Below, piece after piece: positions 12,784 to 23,100 of a stretch of DNA of 64,000 bases. The notes under the pieces were generated by a model, which did not search any database, had not been told where the DNA came from, and worked only from the letters and a program-made list of their open reading frames with translations. Position 1 is the stretch's first letter; every line of letters begins with the position of its first letter. The DNA is from Medicago truncatula (taxonomy: Eukaryota; Streptophyta; Magnoliopsida; Fabales; Fabaceae), in contig NC_053042.1 in the NCBI RefSeq assembly GCF_003473485.1, positions 42,374,262-42,438,261 of the forward strand, in the 5' to 3' direction. The position numbers and the translations under genes are program-made.

Positions 12784-13240
12784 GAGAATGCTAACTAGTG
12801 TACTAGTAGGGGCATTGGTTAAGTATCCAAAACAAGTAAGTTTTAATAAAAAAGTTGTCTAATCATTACTTAATCAAAAGTGATATCTTATATTTTAAAA
12901 AATAGTACTCCCTCTGTTCCTTTTTAAAGTGTCATTTTTGGAGAAACTTTTCGTTCCTATTTAACTGTCACTTTCAAAGTTCAATGCAACAATAAATATT
13001 GTTTTACCAACATTACCCTTAGTTATTTATTATGGAGAGAGAAATATATGAAATAAGATATTAAATGACTAAGGTTATTATAGTAAAAGTATAAATTATT
13101 GTATAAGAAAAAGTAACATTTATTGAGTGTCTTAGTTTGTGTAAAATGTCAAAAAGTGACAGTTAAAAAGGAACAGAGATAGTAACAATCTATTTATAAA
13201 TTACTTAACTATTGTCCTAGGAACACGGGTTAACAAGACC
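12784..13240. mobile_element. GCTAAC-type MITE split by a Stowaway
   Basis: The left arm ATGCTAACTAG...CATTGGTTAAG (12788-12823) and right arm CTTAACTATTG...GGGTTAACAAGACC (13204-13240) belong to the family of 11086-11275. Subtracting the Stowaway at 12908-13182 leaves about 182 bp, close to the intact size. Confidence 0.65.
12908..13182. mobile_element. Stowaway-like MITE
   Basis: Ends CTCCCTCTGTTCCTTTTTAAAG and TTAAAAAGGAACAGAGATAG are flanked by TA (12906-12907, 13183-13184). A close relative begins at 63771. Confidence 0.8.
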
Positions 13241-13608
13241 ATTTTCTAAAAGAAATAGAGCATTCGATTTATGAGGGGATCTTTTGTGCGGGAATGAGCA
13301 CTTATATTAAATGTTGATCAAAAATTTAATATTTAATTTAGATACAGTTTTTAAGGTCCGTTTACTTACTAATTGTAGCGGAAAGATTTCTCTCAATTTT
13401 TTCTCTCTTTTCTTCTCACGTTTTTCAATCTCAACCTTCAAAACCTTCCTTATTCTCTTTTTTCTTTTTTTATCAATATCATTGGATGGTGGAGATTTTA
13501 ATGAACCTTCATATCACATAAGAGGATCCTTCCCCCTAATTGTAGTTCTAAAGATAGAAGTAAGGTCACTTCATTTGACTTTCAATGTATTATGCATATT
13601 TATTAAGG

Positions 13609-13790
13609 GAAATGCTAACTAATCCTCCAGAACACTCTTTAAGCATTTAAAGTCGTAATATTGTATTAAATTTTGTGCATTTATTGCATTGGAAATTGAA
13701 GTTTTACTTTTTTTAAATAATAATTTCTTTATTATGAATGTTTAAAAAATGCTCTAGATACACTAGTTAATAAGACTCATTTATTAATGT
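13609..13790. mobile_element. Decayed GCTAAC-type MITE
   Basis: GGGAAATGCTAACTAATCC at the left and CACTAGTTAATAAGACTC at the right, about 180 bp apart, match the arms of the neighbouring family members. The arms have diverged. Confidence 0.5.
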
Positions 13791-14115
13791 TCTAAAAAAT
13801 ATTGATAAATAATCCTTTTTAAATTTGAAGAAACGGAAAGCGCAGTCTTATGTTAAAGGTTGAAGAAGTAACTATGCTAAAAGGAAGGAACCAAGTGAAG
13901 TTACTTTTACATAGGCTACACAGAGGGTTTAGTCTACACCTCATGTGGTGTATAACCTTGAAATGAAGAGAGAAAAAAGAGATATGATAAATTGATGATG
14001 TGATAAATGTGATAGATTAATGATGTGATAAGATGAGAAAAATAAAGACAAAATAGGATGTTGAATGGGTATATCAAAGAGTGGGGTGTTTAAATATCAC
14101 GGTTATTGTATATTA

Positions 14116-14182
14116 ACATTAATAAGACAAGAGGCCTCAGGTTCTCTTTTGTACAAAAAAAAAAAAACATTAATAAGACAAG
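14116..14182 (+). mobile_element. Minute LINE/SINE 3'-tail insertion with 16-bp target duplication
   Basis: A 35-bp insert (14132-14166), GCCTCAGGTTCTCTTTTGTA followed by an A run, lies between perfect 16-bp copies of ACATTAATAAGACAAG (14116-14131 and 14167-14182). The A tail and long target duplication are the marks of target-primed reverse transcription. Confidence 0.8.
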
Positions 14183-14185
14183 TTT

Positions 14186-14208
14186 CCCCTAAAAAAATAA
14201 AAATAAAA
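14186..14208 (+). mobile_element. Second A-rich insertion with 17-bp target duplication
   Basis: A short insert, CCCCTAAAAAAATAAAAATA and on, lies between perfect copies of ATTAATAAGACAAGTTT (14169-14185 and 14209-14225). The first copy overlaps the duplication left by the insertion just upstream. Confidence 0.65.
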
Positions 14209-14226
14209 ATTAATAAGACAAGTTTA

Positions 14227-14526
14227 TGGTGTTTCTGGTAATACTGTTCGAAATTGATTTCAAAGTTTTATCTGATGCGTTCCACACAACCTTCACTCTT
14301 GCTAACGAGTTTGGTGACTTTGTTTCTCATTGTAGAAGTCTCTTAGTTTCTAGAAATGACTTTGATGTGTCATATGTTAGGAGGCAAGATAATAAAGTTG
14401 CTCATAGTATTGCTAGAGCATCTTTACCCAACTATAGCCCCCATATTTTTTGTGATGTACCGACTACTTTATACCCTTTAATTGTGAATGAAATGAATTA
14501 ACTTTACTTTTGCTAAAAAAAAAAAA
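14227..14526 (+). mobile_element. 5'-truncated LINE with RNase H C-terminus
   Basis: The plus strand encodes the end of a LINE RNase H domain: ANEFGDFVSHCRSLL, VSYVRRQDNKVAHSIARASL, then DVPTTLYPLIVNEMN and a stop. An A run follows (14515-14528). A 7-bp AAGTTTA flanks it (14220-14226 and 14527-14533). Truncation at the 5' side is typical of LINE insertion. Confidence 0.8.
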
Positions 14527-14533
14527 AAGTTTA

Positions 14534-15479
14534 CTAAATATCCAATAAACTGTACCCCAAATATAATATACCTATGCTAATATGTTTACTAATCTTCAAG
14601 TAAAACTTTTCAGTGTTGTTTTTTGAGCAAATATATATGTTTACTAATCTTCAAGTAACTTTTCTTTAGTTAAGAACTTTTCTGTTTGTTTCTCGAAGGA
14701 AGACTTTTCTCTTTGTTGTGTTTTTCTTATCTAAAGTCCTGTGCAATTTTCATCTCTCTCTAGTGACTTGTTTTGTTTTTTAAGCTCATTTTAAAATTCA
14801 GAAATATCTAAATAAATAATCTGTAACAATACATGACAAAAACAAATCATAGAAGTCAGGCCAAATCTATTTTCACGTTTTTATTTGACAATCGAAGAGT
14901 ACAGATGACGATGGCGGCCGAGATCGAAGAATGTTGCCTCAACCATCCCTGTTAATGTTTCGCCGGCATCGCCGTTGTCATCGGCAGATCTCGATTTGAC
15001 TTTAAAGAGAGACGCGAGAGTGAGAGAGTTATGTCGGATTGAGAGAGATGGCGAGTTACGAAGATGAATGTTAAGGTTGATGATTCAAACATGTTACTAG
15101 AATCACAGTAGCGAAAATTGATAGTAAGGTTGGAGAAGATGACTAGGTTCAGGAAATCAATCAAGTATCGTTAGATACATGTGTTGTTTAAAATGAAGCT
15201 TTTGATCAAAAGGATGATATTTATTCTTACCATTCTCATATAAACATATCATTCTCACTTGATATGCCCCATATATGACCCATGGAACCGACAAGCATTC
15301 TTCATGTAGAAATTCAGGGAACTACTATATGGATAGTATAGGAAAAAAAGATCCGCAGAAAAGATGTTCGATCGGAAAATTAGGATATTATTTATGAACC
15401 GTGATATTATTGATTGATTTTAGGACGGATTTGATGTAGTGATTGAGTGTCCACTATTAATGAATGAATGCTATGGATA
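14534..15479. other. Intergenic, no supported gene
   Basis: A somewhat GC-richer stretch at 14890-15070 has short frames on both strands but no recognisable motif. The right end is the presumed promoter of the small gene at 15584. Confidence 0.35.
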
Positions 15480-15481
15480 TT

Positions 15482-15489
15482 TATATATA
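15482..15489 (+). promoter_or_regulatory. TATA box of the small gene
   Basis: TATATATA lies about 100 bases before the ATG at 15584 and is followed by a CT-rich leader, a usual plant layout. Confidence 0.5.
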
Positions 15490-15583
15490 GCCATCCACCC
15501 AAACCCAAATCATCATCCCTCAATACAAATTGTTGTTTTGTATCTCCCTCTTTCGTTCTCTTGTTGGTTGGTTCAATTCAATC

Positions 15584-15760
15584 ATGGATAAAATCAACTC
15601 ACAGAACCTTAACCCTAGAGTTTTTCACAATCTTCCCACTTTCAACAATTCCAACACCGACCCTAACGGTGGAAACCAGGTTTCGAAACAACAGCCACCG
15701 CTCCGTCAAAGGGCCTTTGCTGACCTTGAGTTTCCCATACTGATGCCGCCTGCTGCTTGA
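15584..15760 (+). CDS. Small unknown protein, 58 aa
   Basis: Starts MDKINSQNLNPRVFHNLP and ends ADLEFPILMPPAA. It is polar, rich in Asn, Gln and Pro, with no signal peptide or membrane segment. I do not recognise the family. Support for a real gene is context: a TATA box about 100 bases upstream, a CT-rich leader and a long 3' tail up to an AATGAAATGAAAT stretch near 15961 that could direct polyadenylation. An upstream in-frame non-ATG extension exists, but the Met at 15584 follows the leader best. It could also be a non-coding transcript with a chance frame. Confidence 0.5.
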   Translation: MDKINSQNLNPRVFHNLPTFNNSNTDPNGGNQVSKQQPPLRQRAFADLEFPILMPPAA

Positions 15761-16505
15761 TTCGGATTTTTGAATGACGATTGAAACGTGCGCATGCAGT
15801 TCCATTACAATAATCTCCTACCTAGTTGCTTATTAGGGTTAGGTTAATTACTACCATTCTCTTTTAGTCTAGTCTAGTATGCTACCACGTTTTAGGATTA
15901 TTATGCTAAGCGTTGGTTATCTCTTTGTGTAAAGGGCTATATAAGCCTGCACTTTGTTATCAATGAAATGAAATCCGTACTTCAAGCTTTTGTAGCACAA
16001 ATTTCTCAGTGTTTTTTTTCCTTCAACTTTCCTTGCTCTCTGTTTTATTATATATGCTTCCATGATCTTTTAGAATATCTCAATGTATTTGTAAACTTGG
16101 TGTCATTGAATTAAATAAAAAAAATAAATCACAAATCGAATATATAAGGATCTTTTCATTAGGTTTCTAAAAAAATAGGATGATTAATGAAGTAAAGGGG
16201 CATAAAAAAGATTGATATTTCACTCTAAGATCATCCAGAATAGAGACACACTTTTTTTTTAATATTTAAATGGATACACATCACTCATTTATAAAATTTT
16301 TAATAGTAATATCTAATAAGTACTCAATCCCTTCAATCAAGCATCTCACACAAATTTTTTAAATGGACCCACTAATCAATTATCAATAACTTTATATCAT
16401 TACATTTTAATTTTTAATATTAAAGAATTGTGGATCCCACTTAAGATTGTGGTCCAACAACTTTCTCTCCAATGGGGATACATAATATGTACCAAGTCTT
16501 AAAAA

Positions 16506-16791
16506 GGGTTAATGATGTTTTTCACCCCTGTAATATATGTCATTTTCGGTTTTCGCCCCTATAAAATTTTCGGTTTGATTTGCAGCCTCGTAAAATTTTT
16601 ATTTTTCGGAAAACACCCCTAATAGGCCATTTTCAGATTTTTTTTTCAAGAAATTTTGGTTTTTGAATGCCCTATTAAGGGTGTTTTCCGGAAAATAAAG
16701 ATTTTACGAGGGTAAAAATCAAACCGAAAATTTTATAGGGACGAAAACCAAAAATGATATATATTACTGGGGTGAAAAACACTATTAACCC
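16506..16791. mobile_element. Foldback MITE (GGGTTAAT ends)
   Basis: Two long arms pair: GGGTTAATGATGTTTTTCAC...CTGTAATATATGTCATTTT on the left and the complement ending TATTAACCC on the right. Centre near 16640-16660. Related arms occur at 32690 onward. Flanking TAAAAAG on both sides may be a target duplication but is offset by one base. Confidence 0.7.
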
Positions 16792-17029
16792 TAAAAAGTT
16801 GAAGACTCCTCCATACGAGATGGTCGAAGGTTGTCTTACACTCTTACTGTCTTAGGTATTGTTATTATAGTTGACACTAAAAAAGTTATCCCGTTTTCAT
16901 TTTTTTTTAGTGATCTTCATTGCAATCAGGCACCAAAGTTTTTTCTCCTGTCATTTATCTTGTGATGTGATGAGGAGCTCAAGAGAAATTGCTATTGGAA
17001 CTGTAATTGTAGTGTCATTATTGTTAATA

Positions 17030-17207
17030 GGGGTGTAACCGGTTTGGATAAAACCACTTAAATAAAAAATTCAAACCGAAAAAGTATTAGACATTCTCTG
17101 ATTCGGTTTAAAACCAATCCGATGTAAAGAGAACTAATTTTTAGTTCTTGATTTTTGATTTTGAGATTCAAAGAATCGACGAACCGAACCGATGCTAACA
17201 CCACCCA
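17030..17207. mobile_element. hAT-like MITE relic (AGGGGTGTAACCGG ends)
   Basis: Begins TAGGGGTGTAACCGGTTTGG and ends GAACCGAACCGATGCTAACACC. The ends are imperfect inverted repeats of a common plant hAT type. Confidence 0.45.
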
Positions 17208-17209
17208 TT

Positions 17210-19550
17210 ATGCTAACATAATTCCTCTTCACAAACTTAAGATATGCCCAACATTGAAGTCCAACAAAAAAAAAACTCATCAGCCCAATATTTCAATATG
17301 CACTTCAGTTTGCATAACCTACCTTTTCTCAGAGCTTTAAGCTCCAACAAAAATCTTCTTCCTATGATGAACTGAATAGTCTGCGCAGATGTAAAAAATT
17401 CCCATCTTATGATTATGAGCAATCCAAGGGGTATTTGGTTGAAGTTTAATTAAAAAAATATTTGGTTATATAATTATAATATTTATGGAACCTTTATAAC
17501 ATGGAGGTAGTTATACATAAATTTATTTTTAACTTCGTGGGAACTTTATTCCTATTTAGAAGAGGGAAATTTTTCTATTCCCTTAAATATTTTATACACA
17601 AGAATAAAATTTACTAAACTTGTAAAAAACATAATAATACATGTTTCTATCAATCTATTCCCATAAATCTACAAAAATAACTTGAAACAAAGGCACTACA
17701 ATAATCAACATATTGACAATTTTGATATCTAGAATATTTTAATACCAAGTTGAGAACCATATATGTGAAGGAAAAAAAATAGGAATAGTAAAAACCAAGC
17801 TTCCTCTAAAATAAAAAATAAAATAAAAACCAAGCTCCAAATTAATGTTTTTTTTCTCTTCCACCCTTCATTTGGAAATATCATGGCTCTAAAACAGCCT
17901 GATCATATACACTCAATTACTTCAATAAAGATTCTTGATCCAGTAATATATAAATGGTTTATAAGTTTGATCCATATATTATTTTTGAAGAAGCCCAAAT
18001 AAAATATATTAAAAATAACAAAAATTCTAACTAACACATAATTCGAACGAGGGAAAAATTCGAAGGAGCTTGAGAAGTTAGTTGGGCGGAAAAAAGTAAT
18101 AGTATTTTTGTAACTCTTATTTATTCAATACATCCTTGTTTATCTATTATTTATTTATAATTTGATTCAACCACAATTGATCAACCGGTTGAATCGGAAG
18201 TCACATTAGTTCGATCTTTGGTCAAGTTTTTAAGACAATGCCTTATATGGAGTTACATAAAAATTGAGGTAAAAAGAGAAAACAAAATTCACATAAAGAC
18301 GTTATATGAGCAATATTTGTGTGATTACAAGTCCAAACTTAAAACATTTAGTCCCATTAAAAAAAATGGTATCAATTTTCTTTTTTATCAAAATATTTAA
18401 ATGATCTACTATATATTTTATGTATGTATGTCTATATTGTCTAAGTGATTAATATTTATGTTTTGTCTTATGACCAACTAAAAAATATATACTTGTCTTG
18501 TTTGTGTTATTTTTGTCTCTTCAATGGAAGACCAATCCAGAGAGACTGTGATTGTCTGTTATGTAAAAGTAGTGTCGACGACGAGCATGGGACGGTAAGT
18601 ATAGTATCAATGCATGTGAAAGATTGCTAATAATGATATAATGAAGAGAGAGAAGCTTTATTAAAGAAGTAGATTAGGAAAATTAAAACTTCCATAAAAA
18701 AACAGTAGACGTAGTATTAGGAACACATTACTCTCAATAACTAAGATTTACATGTCACCTAATACAATTTCATATCAGATTACACAACCTGTGATGAAAA
18801 GGAGTGATAATATATATTCATAGGTCATATCATCATCATAATCATAGTTACAATCATCATAATAATGAGAGTAAAAGTGAGGTTGTCGTTTTGTGGTCAC
18901 ACGTGGTTGGCTTAAGGTTGGCAAATGACATGTGGTGATAAGGGGGAAAAAACAGAACTTTAGAGGAAAGAAGGAAGTGGAGGAATGTGACGTTTACTTA
19001 ACGAAACGCGGTGTGAGTGAGTAATATAAGCAATTTGGTACAGAGAATTTAGCAGTGTAAGATGAGTGATGTGTGGATCTACGTCAACAAATGGCATCTT
19101 CTTTTGGGTCCTCATCTCATCCCATAAGGTAAAGGGCGAAAGACACGCAGTGTGTGCTACTGGCCCACCACTTTGAGGCCGGTGGGGTGTACTGTTCCCC
19201 ATACCTACCTCTACTTTAGACTTATTATATTTTAAGTGTATGTTTGGTTTTCTCATTAGAATATGTTTAACAGTCTCCCTACTCCCCTAGTAAAATTATA
19301 GATTATCTATCAAATTTCTTTCTCACATTTACCCATATAAAAAAAACTCAATATGAATTCAACCAAATCTAATTCCTCACGCATTATATTTCGTTATCAA
19401 ATATAGTAAAATTATCTTAAAATTTCGCAGTAAACCTCTAATAAATAATGTTCTTGTTAATATAAAATTAACTTGATTTGCTTTATTAACTTTATTTGTT
19501 AAGCTCACGAGGACATTTGTTTTCTTTAACAATATTAACATAGTATTTGA
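17210..19550. other. Intergenic and distal SPL promoter, no supported gene
   Basis: AT-rich, short chance frames only. An ACGTGG core occurs at 18901-18906, about 1.3 kb before the SPL start codon. Confidence 0.35.
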
Positions 19551-19560
19551 TCTATAAATA
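19551..19560 (+). promoter_or_regulatory. Possible TATA box of the SPL gene
   Basis: CTATAAATAC precedes a long CT/CA-rich leader (19640-19860) upstream of the SPL coding start at 20195. A leader intron between 19860 and 20190 is possible. Weak, position-based call. Confidence 0.3.
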
Positions 19561-20194
19561 CTATTTTTTTTTTTATTGTTTTAATAATTTGTGTATCTAT
19601 GTATGTATCTATCTATCATGTAAGTAGTGTTCCATAACAGAATATACCATCACACCGTTGTTTCTCCCAAAACAAAAAACAACAATAAAATATCATTTCA
19701 ACCGTAATTCTTCTTCGTCATCATCATCAACAATAACGCCGTTTCCATCCACAGAACCTCTTGTCCATTTGCGTGCCACACTTGCCGCCGATCTACTTTC
19801 TTTCCAACCCCACCTCTCTGACGTACACCTCTCTCAGTTCAACACTTCCCGTTTTCATAAATTTTTACGTTTTTTTTTTTGGAAAAGCTTGTTTTTTAGT
19901 ACTACTTTGAGCTCAGCTAGTTTTTTCTGTTACATAATTGTTGATTTGTAAAATTGGAAGAGTTCATGATTAGTTGCTTGTACTGTTGTACTTGATTATG
20001 TGGATTGCTCTTAATTGGAACCATGGTTGTGTCCGTGTGCTCTTTTTGGATTGTTGGGGATGAATTAAGGCTTAATCACTTTGATTTGTATTTTAATTAA
20101 TTCATTAATTTTGTTTTTAAGCTAAATTTAGGGTTAATTATTTGTGTTGAGGAGTAATAATTAGATTGAGATACCTTAATTGTGAATTGTGATC

Positions 20195-23100
20195 ATGGGG
20201 GAAAGATTGGGTGCTGAAAATTATCATTTTTATGGTGTTGGTGGTTCATCTGATTTGAGTGGGATGGGGAAGAGGTCAAGAGAGTGGAATTTGAATGATT
20301 GGAGATGGGATGGTGATTTGTTTATAGCTAGCCGTGTGAATCAGGTGCAGGCCGAGAGTTTGCGAGTGGGACAACAATTTTTCCCACTCGGGTCTGGGAT
20401 CCCGGTGGTTGGAGGTTCGTCCAATACGTCTTCTTCATGCTCTGAGGAAGGAGATCTTGAGAAAGGGAATAAGGAAGGCGAGAAGAAAAGGAGAGTTATT
20501 GTGCTGGAAGATGATGGTTTGAATGATAAAGCTGGTGCACTCAGCTTAAATCTTGCAGGACATGTTTCACCGGTGGTGGAAAGGGACGGAAAAAAGAGTA
20601 GAGGAGCTGGAGGAACTTCGAATCGAGCTGTTTGTCAGGTTGAAGACTGTGGTGCAGATCTGAGTAGAGGCAAGGATTATCACAGACGTCATAAAGTTTG
20701 TGAGATGCATTCTAAGGCTAGTAGGGCTCTTGTGGGAAATGCAATGCAGAGGTTTTGTCAACAGTGTAGTAGGTAATTAATTTCCTCTGATTGATTGCTT
20801 TATGTTTTTGCTTTGGTTGATAGTTATGTGTGTATAGGAAATAAATGCTATTGTTGTTAATTAATTACCGCTCCAAAATGTAATCAATATCTGAAAATCT
20901 ATGTTGTCCATGGCGCCATGATAGCGGAATAGTGTAGTGGGTCGGGTTTAGAAGAAAGGGCCTCGCTCTCTTGCACACGACATGATTCCTCCGCCTCCCC
21001 CTCCCCGCTCCTGCAATATGCCATGTGAGATCTCTATATAATTAACTGATCTCATTGCACATGCAACACCGACATACAAACTATGCTCGCTATTGAATAA
21101 TCAGTGTAAAATTAGGGCTTTTACCTGTCACAGCCTACGCATGCACCCCTAGTGCAAAATTTGGGTTTGTCTAACTCGGCCAAACATGTGCAATTCCTCT
21201 CCCATATTGGCCTCACGAGTCACGACCCACAGTTCCAAACTCTTTTGTTTTTTAATTAAATTAAATTTAAGCAAGTTAAAAAAACTAAATTTAATTTAAT
21301 TCTGTCTAAGTCTTTGTTATCCTTCTTTATTTTTTTAATTCTAATTATATTTAGATTACATTTATAACCTGATTTTGTTGGGAAATTACATAGTTGACAA
21401 TAATTACTCCCTCTGTCCCAAATTATCTGACTTTTGGCCGTGTAATTAATTTTATATGTGAAAGAGAGAGAGTAATAAATAGTTAAAATATAATAGGAAA
21501 AGTAACATTAATGTTTCATTGGTATTGTAAAGCGACGTATAATTTAGGACAATTTTTTTTTTCCAAAGCGACTTATAATTTACGTTGTACACAAGTCTTT
21601 GTAACAACGGTCATCCCGCTATCCGCTATAGCACTTTATAGGTTTGGCGCTATGGGCCGCCATCTGTGATTAACAAGTTAGCTGAAAATTGAAAACTATA
21701 TCTCAATACTGCCTAATATCATGATGGATTTCTATTAGTACTCCTTTATTCAATAACTTTGTATTAACTTTTATGTAGGATTCCTCTAAAAAAAATCTTT
21801 TATGCAAGTGTTTGATGTAAATAACACTATTGCTTGACATTCTTTTACCCCATCAACAGGTTTCACATACTTGAAGAGTTCGATGAAGGAAAGAGAAGCT
21901 GTCGAAGACGCTTGGCTGGCCATAACAAACGTAGAAGGAAAACAAATCAAGAAGCTGTTCCTAATGGAAGTCCAACAAATGATGATCAGACTAGTAGTTA
22001 TCTGTTGATTAGTTTATTGAAGATACTTTCAAATATGCATTGTGAGTTTTTCTATATTTCTTTAAATAATTATCTTTGCAACTATAGCCTAGAGGAATTG
22101 GTTTGAAATGTGGAAAGTCATCGTATTAATTTAAGTTATTTCTTCCTGTACATAACTGATCCTTTGGTAGCTACAGGATGTTAGTTTGCTTAGTTATAAA
22201 TCTGGTTATCGCAGTTGTATTTTTAACTGGCAAGACATGCACTATTATATAAATTTAATCTTTAACCTAATCTTTCAACCCTCTCCCGATCTTGCTTAGA
22301 CTCTCGGTTTTCACAACATTTTATATAGTCTACTGCTTGTATATATGGCAATTAGGCATAAAACACAAAGGAACTTTGATGTCATCAAATTATTAAAGAA
22401 TTTCATAAATTCATCTTAGTCTTGAAATTTTCTAAAACTAACACAAGATGTCTTCGTCTTTTTATTACGTTGGCATTAAATTGGTCTGAGAGATCAACCA
22501 CTGGCCTCTAAAGAAGGATATGGAGGTTACAATATTAATGGGAACTTATGTTGAAAATGGTTAAAATACATGACAATACAATAATTTGTGTTCTCTTCCT
22601 TTTTAGAATACGCATGTTTCAGCAATTGACATGCAATCAATTTTTAGGAATTGTAAATATTTCACTTGTAAGTGTCAATCTTGCATGTCACATTGCAAGC
22701 TTATGATTTATGAGACGGATTATTTTTATAACAACGGGGCACTTATTTATTGCATCATATGGCAATAATGACATTTGGGATCTATGTTTGCTTAGTAAGA
22801 GTGTTCTCACATCTATTCCTTTGATTGCTATTTATGTTATGAGTTTGACTGAGGTTTTCTTTGGATGGGTATTGACGTTTTAAATTAATTATAGCTGACA
22901 GGTCAGATCAGCCTACAGATCAGGATCTATTAACTCATCTTCTAAGGAGTCTTGCAAGTCAGAATGATGAACAAGGGAGCAAGAACTTGTCAAACCTTTT
23001 ACGAGAACAAGAGAATTTGTTGAGAGAAGGGGGTTCTTCAAGAAATTCAGGGATGGTATCAGCTTTATTCTCCAATGGTTCTCAGGGGTCTCCAACTGTT

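Noticed and set aside
13311-13622. 103-codon open frame
   Set aside because: Phe/Leu/Ser-rich reading of AT-rich DNA; it runs into a MITE end and shows no family motif.
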